A stretch of DNA of 44,854 nt from Synergistaceae bacterium (GCA_017443945.1 JAFSXS010000064.1:1-44854), one strand, 5' to 3'; shown: positions 16,898 through 27,130, numbered from the stretch's first letter. The notes: a model not told the origin generated them from the letters alone. A program made the numbers and translations.

Positions 16898-17938
16898 ATG
16901 AAAAAATTTTTAGCGTTAATAATTTGTTTGTTATGTGTCCCGGCTTTTGCGGGTGAACCGTTAATAATTCGTGAACAGGGTATTTTTTCAGCGGGCGGAA
17001 CAGTAACAGAGCCTCTACCGGGGAAATTTAATATTTCTGAAAACTGGCTTGATTTCTCACGTGCAGGAAATACGGCGCATGTTGACCACGCAAATGTTTT
17101 CTATCAAATTCCCGACGGCGAAAATAAGACTCCGATAGTTTATCTTCATGGTTACGGGCAGACTCGAACGGGCTGGCAGTCAACTCCGGACAGGCGCGAG
17201 GGCTGGAGCGATATTTTTCTGAGAAAGGGGCGCGCAGCATTTCTAGTGGATCAACCTAGACGAGGTGCAGCAGGTTCAACCGTCAAAATTGTAAATAATG
17301 AACAAGATACGCGGGCAAATGGAACAGAATTTAACCCCGGCGATCAGGCATGGTATACTCATTTCAGAATCGGGCGGGGGACTCCTAACCGTTATGAAGG
17401 AAGTCAATTCCCTGCAGGTGAAGCAGCATTAAATCAATTTTTGCGTCAAATGACTCCTAACACCGGAAATTATGACGTAGAAATTTTCGGCAAGGCTTTA
17501 AGCGCAGTGTTATATGAAGTACGATCGATGACCGGCAAAAAAGCTGTTTATCTGACTCATTCACAGGGCGGGCGCGTAGGCTGGCAGACAGACACAGAAA
17601 ATATTGCGGCAATTGTTGCGATTGAACCGGGGTTTGCTCCTGAAGTCGGCAGCGAGACATACAAAAAATTTGTTGCGGCAAAAATTCCGATGATATTTTA
17701 TTTCGGTGATTATATCGAAAACGGCCCGAATGATATAAAGAGTACAGCTTTCTGGAAAAGTGTATTAGATCAGTGCCGGGACTTTGCAAAACATTACAAC
17801 GAAGACGGCGGAGACGCGACTGTGATATATCTTCCTGACGAGGGCATAACGGGCAACAGTCATTTTATGTTTCAGGAGCTAAATAATAAAGTAATCGCCG
17901 ATCACATAGAAAAATGGCTTGAATCAAAAGGGTTATAA
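16898..17938 (+). CDS. Exported alpha/beta hydrolase
   Basis: The 346-residue protein has a signal peptide (LALIICLLCVPAFAGEP) and an alpha/beta hydrolase fold: VYLHGYGQTRTGW, LVDQPRRGAAG, the nucleophile elbow LTHSQGGRVG (Ser222) and a late His in ITGNSHFMFQEL. IPMIFYFGDYI may carry the acid residue. The overall pattern resembles esterases in which the HG motif is followed by a TGW block. The substrate is unknown. It sits 19 bases after the SDR gene and 3 bases before the carboxylesterase gene, in the MerR-controlled operon. Confidence 0.82.
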   Translation: MKKFLALIICLLCVPAFAGEPLIIREQGIFSAGGTVTEPLPGKFNISENWLDFSRAGNTAHVDHANVFYQIPDGENKTPIVYLHGYGQTRTGWQSTPDRREGWSDIFLRKGRAAFLVDQPRRGAAGSTVKIVNNEQDTRANGTEFNPGDQAWYTHFRIGRGTPNRYEGSQFPAGEAALNQFLRQMTPNTGNYDVEIFGKALSAVLYEVRSMTGKKAVYLTHSQGGRVGWQTDTENIAAIVAIEPGFAPEVGSETYKKFVAAKIPMIFYFGDYIENGPNDIKSTAFWKSVLDQCRDFAKHYNEDGGDATVIYLPDEGITGNSHFMFQELNNKVIADHIEKWLESKGL

Positions 17939-17941
17939 ATC

Positions 17942-19549
17942 ATGATGAGAAAAATTTTTGCGTGTGCTTTAATTATTGCGCTTGCTTTTACTGGTGTGTC
18001 GACTGCTGAAATTATTGCAGGTCCCGGCGTTGCAGTTGTTGATGTTGAGGGCGGAAAAATTCAAGGTTATATCAGCAATGAGATTTTCACTTATCATGGA
18101 GTGCCTTACGCTGAATCAGAAATTTTTATGCCTCCTGCAAAATTAAAATCGTGGGACGGAATAAAGCTCGCATTAAATTACGGCCCTATGTCCCCGCAAG
18201 ATATTACACCAGAAGGCGACATGTTCCCGTTTCATTATTACTGGCCGCTATGGGAAGGCAGAAATTATGCGCAAAGCAACAACTGCCAAAATCTTAATAT
18301 TTGGACGCCCGGACTCGATGATAAAAAACGTCCTGTAATGGTATGGCTTCACGGCGGAGGTTTTGAGGCTGGAAATTCTGCGGCTGAAGACGTGTACGAC
18401 GGTGAAAATCTTTCTCGCAAGGGTGATCTTGTAGTCGTGAGCATTAATCACAGGCTTAACGTTTTGGGCTTTCTTGATTTATCGGCTTACGGTGATGAAT
18501 ACAAATATTCCGGCAATCTTGGAATGCTTGATATAATTGCAGCTCTTGAATGGATTCGAGACAATATCGCAAAATTCGGAGGAGATCCCGCAAATATAAC
18601 TTTATTCGGACAATCAGGAGGCGGCGCAAAAATTCTCGCACTAATGGGAATGCCTAAGGCTGCAGGACTCTTTCACAAGGGAATCGAACAGAGCGGAGCT
18701 GTTGATCTTATGGGAATAACTTTCCCGGAACAGAAAGCAGCACGCAGAGTCGCAGCATTGACTCTCGAAAAATTAAATATTGCTCCCGAAAAAATTGCAG
18801 AAATTAAGAATGTCCCCTACTCGAAATTAAGTGAAGCAGCTAATAAGGCAATGGCTCAAGCAATCAAAGAGGGCGAAAAAATTTATTCGTGGTCTCCAGT
18901 AAAAGACGGCGATTTGATTCCTAATGATATAGGCACAGGCGGATTCATGGAACAAGTGAAAAATATTCCGCTTATTGCAGGTTCAACTCTCAACGAATGG
19001 GCGACTGTCCCGCTGCTAGTGAACATGGACAAGAATCAAGGCGACAATAAAAATTTCTGGAACGATTCACAAGTTGATGAGAAATTACGCGAAAAATACG
19101 GCGACAAGGCAGACTCTATATTATCAGCGTTCATGAAAGCCTATCCTCACAAGAAGAAAGCTGATTCATTGTACGTTGAATTTTGGCTCAGAGACGGCGC
19201 ACTAAGAATCCTTAACGCTAAAGCAGCACAAAAGGGAGCTCCTGTTTATGCGTATATTTTCACGTGGGAGACTCCTGTTATGGGAGGTTATGCGATGGCT
19301 TATCACTGTTCTGAAATTCCGTTTGTGTTCAATAATATTGCTTTGAGCGAGAAAGCTACAGGGGGCGGAAAAAGGGCGCAGGCTCTTGCTGACAAAATGA
19401 GTCAAGCATGGATTAATTTTGCGCGTACTGGTAATCCCGGATGGGAGGCCTACACACCGGATAAGGGCGCGACTATGATTTTTGACGATGAGTCTTCAGT
19501 AGGTTACAAGCATGATGACGAGTTAATGAAATTATTAGTGCATGATTAA
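17942..19549 (+). CDS. Exported type-B carboxylesterase
   Basis: The 535-residue protein has a signal peptide (about residues 1-22) and the carboxylesterase type-B signature: CQNLNIWTP, VMVWLHGGGFEAGN (oxyanion hole), LFGQSGGGAKI (Ser225; usually GESAGG), AGSTLNEW (acid) and AYHCSEIPFVF (His). WINFARTGNP is the typical C-terminal family block. It hydrolyses carboxylic esters outside the inner membrane; phenolic esters are plausible given the neighbours. It is the last gene of the operon and is followed by a strong terminator. Confidence 0.92.
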   Translation: MMRKIFACALIIALAFTGVSTAEIIAGPGVAVVDVEGGKIQGYISNEIFTYHGVPYAESEIFMPPAKLKSWDGIKLALNYGPMSPQDITPEGDMFPFHYYWPLWEGRNYAQSNNCQNLNIWTPGLDDKKRPVMVWLHGGGFEAGNSAAEDVYDGENLSRKGDLVVVSINHRLNVLGFLDLSAYGDEYKYSGNLGMLDIIAALEWIRDNIAKFGGDPANITLFGQSGGGAKILALMGMPKAAGLFHKGIEQSGAVDLMGITFPEQKAARRVAALTLEKLNIAPEKIAEIKNVPYSKLSEAANKAMAQAIKEGEKIYSWSPVKDGDLIPNDIGTGGFMEQVKNIPLIAGSTLNEWATVPLLVNMDKNQGDNKNFWNDSQVDEKLREKYGDKADSILSAFMKAYPHKKKADSLYVEFWLRDGALRILNAKAAQKGAPVYAYIFTWETPVMGGYAMAYHCSEIPFVFNNIALSEKATGGGKRAQALADKMSQAWINFARTGNPGWEAYTPDKGATMIFDDESSVGYKHDDELMKLLVHD

Positions 19550-19558
19550 AAAATTTTT

Positions 19559-19596
19559 CCTGCTTCATGTTCAAAGCGTGAGGCAGGATTTTTTTT
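19559..19596 (+). terminator. Rho-independent terminator of the carboxylesterase operon
   Basis: CCTGCTTCA (19559-19567) pairs with TGAGGCAGG (19579-19587) with one G-U pair, followed by eight T. Confidence 0.9.
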
Positions 19597-19646
19597 AGGG
19601 AGAAAGATTTTATTATGAGATTCAAAATAGTTGCCTAATTTACTAT

Positions 19647-21016
19647 TTATACCCGATAAAAATATGTATACGTCTTAATTATTGTCATTGCAGCACTAAC
19701 AAGACCAGCCGTCAAAGCAATAGCCTTCTCATGTTTGAGTCTTGGAAAATATGAAATCGCAGAGAATCCCATAACAGCAAGCGGAATTAAATATCTCCCC
19801 TGCATTCCTTCACAAATTAAAGCTCCCGGAGAATTCCAGGTAAAATATAACATGAAATCTATAGCTAAGAGAGTCGCCAAACAACCGCCTATCATAATAA
19901 GACGCTGACGGAAATAAATTTTTAGCTCGCCAAATAAACTTCCTGCCATGACTACAGACGCATAAATAAAGCAAAACCATAACGACATAGGAGCTTGAAG
20001 CCAACCCAAAGTAGCCATAAAAGATCTTGCAAAAAATGTAACATCTTTATAACTCGTGATTATTGCCTTAAAGACTTTTAACGGGTTCGCTGCAAAAAAT
20101 TTCATTTGTTCAGCCGGATTTATGTATATGCCGGAATTAAAACCTGACGCAGCATTTAATCTCGTTACACCCAAATAAAGCCATGAGAGCGACGAGATAA
20201 GACAAACAAGCAAAATAATAATCCCTAACGTAATATAATTTTTCCTGCTGCCGAGTCTCTTATACGGAATTACAAAATATAACAGCATTATAGTCCCGTA
20301 AACTTGTTTTAACAGGCCGATAATAATAGCTGATAATAGAAGAATAAAAATTTGAGAAGGCTTTAATCTTTCGTCAGTCCTTGCGAGTGATAATATATAA
20401 GCTGATACAAGAATGCTTACACTATTTATTACAGCGTCGGCAGCTATTGAAGCACTTTCGGCGAGAAACGTAGGCATCATTGCAATCAAGAATATGAGAA
20501 AACTTTTTTCGGGCAAGATCTTTATCGCTAGAAAAATACACAACGTTACGAACAATACAGCCGCAAATCTCATCGAGTAGAAGTAATGCCCCCCCCCCCC
20601 TTAGTGAAATTACGTACAAGATAAGCCGCTATTACCTGAGGAAAATATACAACAGGAGCATATGAGCCAGTATTATTTATTTGCATTGTAATTATATCGT
20701 TGAAATTAACAGGGCTTGACATAAATTCGGAAATATCGCCGAGTGAAAAACGTTTTTCAGCGTCAAAGGGATTATCAATATATTTTTTCGGGAAGAATGC
20801 AGCCGGTACGCGTGAGAGTAAATTTTTATAGCTGTCTTCTCTATTTTCTGTAGGGCTTATGAATATTGATTCTGAAATTTGCCATGCTCTTGCGAAGTGA
20901 TTCGGCTCGTCTGGAACTTGATAAACGGGCGTTAAGAATGTCAATATTGTCCCGGCAACTAGCATAAATATAACGTAAATATATTCAAGTTTTAGGCGCG
21001 TGAAAAACTTTATCAT
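19647..21016 (-). pseudogene. DUF2142-type membrane protein, split by a frameshift at a G12 tract
   Basis: Two minus-strand frames make one protein. The first (ATG 21016, AGGAG upstream at about 21026-21031) has a membrane segment, the family block TPVYQVPDEPNHFARAW and APVVYFPQVIAAYLVRN, then reads through a run of 12 G (20600-20589) into a stop at 20572-20570. The second frame continues from the tract (HYFYSMRFAAVLF) with about eight membrane segments to 19647. With 10 or 13 G the two are in frame and give about 455 residues, a plausible full length. DUF2142 proteins are polytopic and often lie near surface-glycan genes; their role is unknown. In the present state the gene is off, through phase variation, decay or a homopolymer sequencing error. 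Confidence 0.75.
20589..20600. repeat. Homopolymer of 12 C (12 G in the gene sense)
   Basis: An uninterrupted C12 run, striking in a window this AT-rich, inside the coding region of the DUF2142-type gene. A change of +1 or -2 restores the frame. Confidence 0.9.
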
Positions 21017-21040
21017 GTAATAATTTCTCCTGTATGCAAT

Positions 21041-21075
21041 AAAAAAAATTCCTCCCGATTGTGAGTCAGGAGGAA
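21041..21075 (-). terminator. Rho-independent terminator of the EF-G-like gene
   Basis: On the minus strand TTCCTCC pairs with GGAGGAA across the loop, followed by eight T (21048-21041). It ends transcription between the EF-G-like gene and the DUF2142-type gene. Confidence 0.85.
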
Positions 21076-21086
21076 ATAAAAATTTT

Positions 21087-23153
21087 TTACTCTTCGTCCT
21101 CGTCTTCCTTCTTGTGAGCGGCAATAACTTTTTTCGCAATGTCGCCGGGTACTTCTTCATAGTGTGAATATTCCATAGAGAAAGAACCTTCACCGGAAGT
21201 CATCGAACGCAAAATAATTGCATATCTGAACATTTCAGCTAACGGAGCTTGCGCCTTTACAACCTGCAATTTTCCGTGAGCTTCCATTCCCATAATACGG
21301 CCTCTGCGTGAATTGAAGTCGCCCATTACATCGCCCATAAATCTTTCAGGAACAGTAACTTCAACATCCATAACAGGCTCAAGCAAAACGGGGTTAGCGT
21401 CCATAATTCCTTTCTTGAATGACAAACGGGTCGCGAGCTTGAATGACATTTCAGAGCTGTCTACATCATGATATGAACCGTAATATAATTCTGCGCTGAA
21501 ATCAACAACGGGGAATCCTGCTAACGGGCCTGCGTTCATGTACTCGCGTAAACCTTTTTCAACGGCGGGAATAAAGTTTCTCGGCACTGCACCGCCAACA
21601 ACACTGTCAATAAATTCAAAGCCTGCGCCTCTTTCCAACGGTCTGTAACGAATATAAACATCACCGTATTGGCCGTGTCCGCCTGACTGCTTCTTGTGCT
21701 TGCCTTGAGCTTCTGACATTTTGCGTATTGTTTCACGATAAGGAACCTGCGGAGTCTTTGTGTCGAGTTCAACGCCGTAACGTTCCTTCATTTTTGCGAG
21801 AACTATATCAATATGCATGTCGCCCATTCCTGATAACACGTTGTCGCGAGTCTCTGGATTCTTCTCGAACGTCAAGCAGCAGTCTTCTTCAAGTGTGCGG
21901 GATATAGCATTTCCGAGCTTGTCTTCATCTGCGCGCGATTTTGCAATAACTGCAACACTGTAAACAGGTTTTGGAAATTCAATCGCTGAAAATTTACCGG
22001 AAAATCCGCCCTTAACCGCTAAAGTGTGGCCGACTCTCGCGCTCTGCAACTTAGGAATCGCAACTATATCACCCGCAATAACTTCTTTAACGTCTTTGCC
22101 GTCTTTGCCGGTCATTAATTTAAATGAGCTGATTCTCTCGTCCTCGCCCTGATTGACATTATAAATATTGCTGCCCTCTGATGATAAACTGCCGGAATAA
22201 ACGCGGATAAATGAAAGTTTACCGACAAAAGCGTCCGCCATAACTTTAAAGCACAACGCAGAAAACGGAGCATCAATTTTCGGCTCTGCACTCTCGACCG
22301 CGCCAATATCAACAGGAGACGGGAAATAATCCGCAGCAAAATCCATAAATTGTTGGACTCCGATATTTGTCGTAGCAGAAAGAACAGCAACAGGCATGAC
22401 TCGACGTGCTGCAATGGCCTTTTTCAGTGTGCGCGCAAAATCTTCATCGGAAATTGACTCGCCCTCTAAATATTTTTCCATTAGTGCGTCGTCCATTTCT
22501 ACAGCAGCTTCGATTAACGCCTCTTTTGATGACTCGCACTCGTCAGCAAGATCTGCAGGGACTTCAACTTCTGTAAATTTTCCGCTTCCGTCTGGCTTGT
22601 AGGTGTAGGCTTTACCCTTGAGAACGTCAACGACTCCCGTAAATTTATCTGCTGCACCAATCGGCAAAAACACGGGCAGAGCGTTATTTGTAAACTGCGA
22701 TTTGATGTCGGCTAGGACTTTCTCAAAATCTGCGTTTTCTCTGTCCATTTTCGAAATAACGAATGCAACGGGTGATTTATGGTGCTCTGAATATTCCCAT
22801 GCTTTACTTGTTTGGACTTCGATTCCTCCGACTGAACTCACGAGAATAACGGCTGTATCTGCGACTCTAATTGCTGCGCTCATTTCTCCTGTGAAATCAG
22901 CATAGCCCGGCGCGTCGAGAATATAAAAAGTTTTTCCCTTGCGCTCAAGAGTCATTAATGATGTGCTGATTGAGATATTGCGCTTTTGTTCTTCGGACTG
23001 AAAATCGCTGACTGTGTTTCCGTTCTGAACTGAACCCATACGGGTTATATTGCCGTTGTCGAAGAGCATTGCTTCAGCTAGTGTAGTTTTTCCTGCTCCT
23101 CCGTGTGCACATAATGCGAAGCTCCTTGTATCTTCCGGCTTACGTGCCCCCAT
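21087..23153 (-). CDS. EF-G-like translational GTPase
   Basis: The protein of about 688 residues has EF-G architecture: a G domain with P-loop CAHGGAGKTTLAEAM, LDAPGYADF and SKMDREN, then domains II-V (SGGHGQYGDVYIRYRP; SSEMSFKLATRLSFKKGI; the domain V block RGRIMGMEA). The G motifs differ from canonical EF-G ([21 protein letters not shown]), which places it in the EF-G2-like paralogue group found in spirochaetes, Thermotoga and many anaerobes; its role is not settled. I choose ATG 23153, 13 bases after GGAAGG; an in-frame GTG at 23165 lies too close to that site. An acidic tail (KKEDEDEE) ends the protein. Confidence 0.88.
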   Translation of the reverse strand: MGARKPEDTRSFALCAHGGAGKTTLAEAMLFDNGNITRMGSVQNGNTVSDFQSEEQKRNISISTSLMTLERKGKTFYILDAPGYADFTGEMSAAIRVADTAVILVSSVGGIEVQTSKAWEYSEHHKSPVAFVISKMDRENADFEKVLADIKSQFTNNALPVFLPIGAADKFTGVVDVLKGKAYTYKPDGSGKFTEVEVPADLADECESSKEALIEAAVEMDDALMEKYLEGESISDEDFARTLKKAIAARRVMPVAVLSATTNIGVQQFMDFAADYFPSPVDIGAVESAEPKIDAPFSALCFKVMADAFVGKLSFIRVYSGSLSSEGSNIYNVNQGEDERISSFKLMTGKDGKDVKEVIAGDIVAIPKLQSARVGHTLAVKGGFSGKFSAIEFPKPVYSVAVIAKSRADEDKLGNAISRTLEEDCCLTFEKNPETRDNVLSGMGDMHIDIVLAKMKERYGVELDTKTPQVPYRETIRKMSEAQGKHKKQSGGHGQYGDVYIRYRPLERGAGFEFIDSVVGGAVPRNFIPAVEKGLREYMNAGPLAGFPVVDFSAELYYGSYHDVDSSEMSFKLATRLSFKKGIMDANPVLLEPVMDVEVTVPERFMGDVMGDFNSRRGRIMGMEAHGKLQVVKAQAPLAEMFRYAIILRSMTSGEGSFSMEYSHYEEVPGDIAKKVIAAHKKEDEDEE

Positions 23154-23262
23154 TTGTATAAACACCTTCCCTTATTGTATGTATTAAATAAATGAATGAT
23201 GTAAATATTATATTACGCTGAGTGAAATTTTTGATGTAAAATTTTTATTCGCGTAAAATCTA

Positions 23263-23958
23263 TTATTGCCCGTCAAAAAATTTCTGAATTATCGCTTTAA
23301 TCTCTCTTAACGGGAGAGTCTTTAACATATGGCCTTCAGGTTTGAGCGCGTCAATTTTCTCAATGCTGCCAGAGTCCCCCTTTGCCGTCAAGAACATCAC
23401 CGGAATATTTGCGGTCTCCTGATTATTTCTTAGAGTCTCTAAAACTTGAGTCCCGTTCATTTCCGGCATCTCGTAATCAAGCAGTATTAAATCAGGTCTT
23501 GTGCGGGATAAAATTTTCAGCGCGTTTGCTCCCGAGTTGGCCGGCAAAACTTTATAACTTGTGCTGAGTCCGTCTCTTAACGTGCGAATCATTACTGCGT
23601 CATCGTCAACAAGTAAAATAATTTTCTGTATGCTGCTTGCTTTCTGTGCTGAAATTTCCGCTAGTTTGTCGCGAATCTCGTTAGCGTTGAAGGGCTTTGC
23701 AAATTTTTCGGCGTTATTGATGTCTATTGAATCGAGTTCTAATTTACTGCCCAGCAAAAAAATTTTCGAACCTGTACACGCTTTTATCTTGTCAGAAGTC
23801 TCAAGCCCCGCGAGATTTACAAATATTATGTCCGGCACGTGTTTAATTTCGTCTGTTGAACGCACACGCAAAATTTCGTAGTCATTGTCCAAATTTTTTA
23901 TCAACATGTCCGCACCCATTGAAGGCCGGTCGCTGACGTATAAAATTTTTTCCTTCAT
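23263..23958 (-). CDS. Response regulator with degenerate plus intact receiver domains
   Basis: The 231-residue protein has an N-terminal receiver-like domain (residues 1-100) that lacks the acidic pocket, and a complete C-terminal receiver (about 111-231) with LLVDDDAV, the phosphoacceptor Asp161 in LLDYEMPEMNG, FLTAKG and LKTLP with the conserved Lys. There is no DNA-binding output domain, so it probably acts as a phosphotransfer or protein-interaction partner. It lies 15 bases after the hybrid kinase gene in the same direction and is the likely partner of that kinase. Confidence 0.88.
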   Translation of the reverse strand: MKEKILYVSDRPSMGADMLIKNLDNDYEILRVRSTDEIKHVPDIIFVNLAGLETSDKIKACTGSKIFLLGSKLELDSIDINNAEKFAKPFNANEIRDKLAEISAQKASSIQKIILLVDDDAVMIRTLRDGLSTSYKVLPANSGANALKILSRTRPDLILLDYEMPEMNGTQVLETLRNNQETANIPVMFLTAKGDSGSIEKIDALKPEGHMLKTLPLREIKAIIQKFFDGQ

Positions 23959-23973
23959 GATATTTTCTCCTGT

Positions 23974-26900
23974 CTATAAATCTTTTAGTGCCTGCTCTAA
24001 TCCGTTCCAATCAGCAGAATCAGCACATGACGCAATAATATTGAATCTCTCTGACTCATTTTCGGGGATTCTATATTCGCGCAAACTTGCAATAATCCCA
24101 TCAATAGAGTCGCTGTCAAAAGTTGCTGCAAATTCCTTTATAGCTTCATAGGCCTCATGCAAATTTTCGGGAGTGATTAATTCTGCGTCATTATTCACGT
24201 AAAGCGGCGATAATTTTTCCCGATACGATTTATAAAGCGCAATTAATTCCGGAGTCTTTGATTTTATTTCGTCGAGATCGTTATTATTTCCGCAGTCTTC
24301 CAAGTGAGCGGCCCTGCTTGATAACTCTTCAGCCCCGATTAAACGTGCAGAACTCTTTAACGCATGAACCTTGATCGTATAATTATGAATATCTGACACG
24401 CTAAAAAATTTCTCAATGTCGCGCAAATTATTATCTATTGAGTTCCAGAATTGAGTCAAAGTTTTGCTTAAGATCGACTCATTTGCACAATTTTTAATGG
24501 CCTCGTCGTAATTAAGTCCGTCGGTGAGTGAATAAAATTTTTCAAGCTCTGAAGGCTCGTGAGATTCTGAAATTTCCTGTTCTGACTCGCCCTCCTGCAA
24601 TAAAATTTTTTCCTGCGGCAGATATTTAATTAACGCTGCTTCAAGACTCGCGCTCTCTACTGGTTTCGATAAATAATCAGTAAAGCCCTCTTCAAGATAT
24701 TTGCTTCTTGCACCTGATACAGCGTCGGCAGTAAGACATATTATCGGCGTGTCAATATTTAGTCCGTTTTCCTGCGCCCGAATGTTATTAAGAGTCTGAG
24801 TCCCGTCCATTTGCGGCATACGTTGATCCATGAGAATCAAATCATATTTTGTGCGTTGAGTGTGTGAGAGTGCTTCTAAACCGCTTGAGGCCGTGTCAAG
24901 ATTTATTTCTGTCTTGCTTAATAATCCCTCTATAACTGTTAAATTCATGTCTGTATCATCAACTACTAACAAATGAGCGTCAGGAGCCTTGAATGACTCT
25001 TTATATGCGCGTAAAGCATGAACATAACGCTCAAATTTTTCCTGGAAATTTCCGATCGGTTCGGGTGAAATAATTTTTTGCGGCAAATATATCGTAAATG
25101 TTGACCCTTTGCCGTATTCGCTGGTAACTTCGATTTTTCCGTCCATCATGCGTAAAAGATTCTGAGTGATTGAGAGTCCTAATCCGGTGCCTTCGACTGT
25201 ATTATTTTGCACGAGGTCAATGCGCTCGAATTTCTTGAACAATTTCGGTATGTCTTCTGCTCTTATGCCGATTCCTGTATCGCTAACTCTGAAGACGAGA
25301 TTAATATTTTCGCCCTGCTTTGTTCCTGTTACATCAAGTGATACGCTGCCTTCACGAGTATATTTTACTGCATTGTTGAGAACGTTTGTTACGACCTGTC
25401 TGACTCTTACTTCATCGCCGAACAAATCATCAGGCAAGGACTCATCAACATTAACTGTAAACTTTAAATCTTTCTGTCTAGCTTTGAAGACTATCATATT
25501 AGTAACGTCATTCAGCACAGAACTTAATTTATAATCACTCTCTGCGATTTCCATTTTTCCGGCTTCAATTTTCGAGAAGTCAAGAATATCGTTAATTATC
25601 GAGAGTAAATTTTTCCCGGCGCTCTCAACGTTTCGGGCATAAGTTGTTATGCGGCTTGAAGTGCTTTCGCGGATAATCATTTCATTCATGCCGAGAACAG
25701 CGTTAATGGGCGTGCGGATCTCATGAGACATATTTGCGAGAAACTCACTTTTTGCGGAATTTGCCCGGCGTGCTTGAATCGTTGCGGCCTTTGCGAGTTC
25801 TAATGCGTCTTCTAATTGTGTGCTGCGTGCTTCCTGTTCCTTGTGAAGTCTCGTCGTGTCGGATACCAGAACAATAAAGAATCCCGGATTAACGGCGTAA
25901 AAATTGAATTGCTTGTGAAAAATTTTATCGTCGATCTCACACGTAATATTTACCTCATAGAGCGCACTTCTTTGAGTCCCGAACGCAATCGAGTCAGGTG
26001 CAAGAGAATGAGCCATAGACTTTTTTTGCTCGTCTGTGCCGTGTAAAATTGGTACGATTTCTTCATTTATATATTGGCTGAAAATGTCATGTGAATTTTT
26101 CGGGAGTATGCTGCCTTCTAACTCTTCACTGACTGTAATATGATATTTTCCGGTTGCTATATATGCAATCATCTCGAACTGGCGCGCAAGAATTTTATCT
26201 ACTATAGTTTGATAAACTTTTGAGTCATTGCATTCACGCTCTGTGATAAATGCTGCGACATGGCCGTTAAGGGGATTTCTTGTCATCATCGCAGAAAATT
26301 CAACGTAGCAGATAGTACCGTTTTCGCGCTTTGACAATAACACCTGCTTAGTAGAAATTTGACCCTTTATATATGAGTCAAGCAGTGAGTCAACGTTAAA
26401 AGTTTCAAGAAATTTTTTGCGTTCCATGAAATTTATATAGTGTTTTGCGCGTGATTTGAGCATGTCAGAATAAATTTTTATGTCAGACTCGTTTATAAAA
26501 ATGTCTCTGCCCCTAATTTCTTCGAGTTCGTCAAGAGTTAAATCAGCTCTGAACATTCCGAGAGTGTGCTCGTCCTGATGATAAAAATTTTGCCCGATAG
26601 TGTCATAACTTGTGCGTATTTTTTCCTCATAATTTTTGAATCTGGTAATGTCCGAGAAAGTTATATAAATATATTTTGACTCGATAAATGCAAAATGAGC
26701 TTCACACCAGATTAAATTATTATTGGCTGTAGAGATTCTGAGCTGCAAAATTTTTGACTCGTCGGGTGAGTGCTTGTGTTCGAGCATATAATCAACGAGC
26801 GAAATATCTTCAGGGTGAATTAACTGCATAAAATTATAATCTCCTGAGTCAGCCTCAATCATTGCGAGAAATTCAGGCGATATAAAGAGTGTTTCATAAT

Positions 26901-26985
26901 TGCTGCTGTCAATTAAAATTGCTCTGTCACCGAGCTGCTTAACTGTTTCGATAAATTTTATTTCGTCCGGCAGAGAACGGCACAT
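23974..26985 (-). CDS. Hybrid sensor histidine kinase with receiver and HPt domains
   Basis: From ATG 26985 the protein is about 1003 residues. The N-terminal 390 residues look like PAS-type sensor modules (FSDITRFKNYEEKIR, VSDTTRLHKEQEA) without clear membrane segments, so sensing is probably cytoplasmic. Then come HisKA (EFLANMSHEIRTP, His421), a GHKL ATPase (NVLNNAVKYT, VSDTGIGIRAED, GTGLGLSI), a receiver (LLVVDDTDMN, ILMDQRMPQMDG) and a C-terminal HPt domain (KVHALKSSARLIGAEEL). I reject longer starts up to 27318: they cross an 81-base duplication whose unit ends in the GAAGGAGC ribosome binding site. The signal sensed is unknown. Confidence 0.9.
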   Translation of the reverse strand: MCRSLPDEIKFIETVKQLGDRAILIDSSNYETLFISPEFLAMIEADSGDYNFMQLIHPEDISLVDYMLEHKHSPDESKILQLRISTANNNLIWCEAHFAFIESKYIYITFSDITRFKNYEEKIRTSYDTIGQNFYHQDEHTLGMFRADLTLDELEEIRGRDIFINESDIKIYSDMLKSRAKHYINFMERKKFLETFNVDSLLDSYIKGQISTKQVLLSKRENGTICYVEFSAMMTRNPLNGHVAAFITERECNDSKVYQTIVDKILARQFEMIAYIATGKYHITVSEELEGSILPKNSHDIFSQYINEEIVPILHGTDEQKKSMAHSLAPDSIAFGTQRSALYEVNITCEIDDKIFHKQFNFYAVNPGFFIVLVSDTTRLHKEQEARSTQLEDALELAKAATIQARRANSAKSEFLANMSHEIRTPINAVLGMNEMIIRESTSSRITTYARNVESAGKNLLSIINDILDFSKIEAGKMEIAESDYKLSSVLNDVTNMIVFKARQKDLKFTVNVDESLPDDLFGDEVRVRQVVTNVLNNAVKYTREGSVSLDVTGTKQGENINLVFRVSDTGIGIRAEDIPKLFKKFERIDLVQNNTVEGTGLGLSITQNLLRMMDGKIEVTSEYGKGSTFTIYLPQKIISPEPIGNFQEKFERYVHALRAYKESFKAPDAHLLVVDDTDMNLTVIEGLLSKTEINLDTASSGLEALSHTQRTKYDLILMDQRMPQMDGTQTLNNIRAQENGLNIDTPIICLTADAVSGARSKYLEEGFTDYLSKPVESASLEAALIKYLPQEKILLQEGESEQEISESHEPSELEKFYSLTDGLNYDEAIKNCANESILSKTLTQFWNSIDNNLRDIEKFFSVSDIHNYTIKVHALKSSARLIGAEELSSRAAHLEDCGNNNDLDEIKSKTPELIALYKSYREKLSPLYVNNDAELITPENLHEAYEAIKEFAATFDSDSIDGIIASLREYRIPENESERFNIIASCADSADWNGLEQALKDL

Positions 26986-26992
26986 AAAAATT

Positions 26993-27073
26993 TTTTGCTC
27001 CTTCATGTTGCGAGATGTAATTATTATATTACTAGAGGGATAATTTTTCCTGAACAATTTATATTCAAGTAAA
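26993..27073 (-). repeat. 81-base direct repeat in the kinase leader, copy 1
   Basis: This segment matches 27131-27211 with two mismatches at an offset of 138 bases. On the minus strand each copy carries TAATATAAT and, at its end, ATGAAGGAGC, so the unit probably includes promoter and ribosome-binding elements of the kinase gene. Confidence 0.85.
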
Positions 27074-27130
27074 TATTTTGTGCTGCCTATATGATATTTT
27101 CCCGTAAAGATATTCAAGTGAGTCTGTAAA

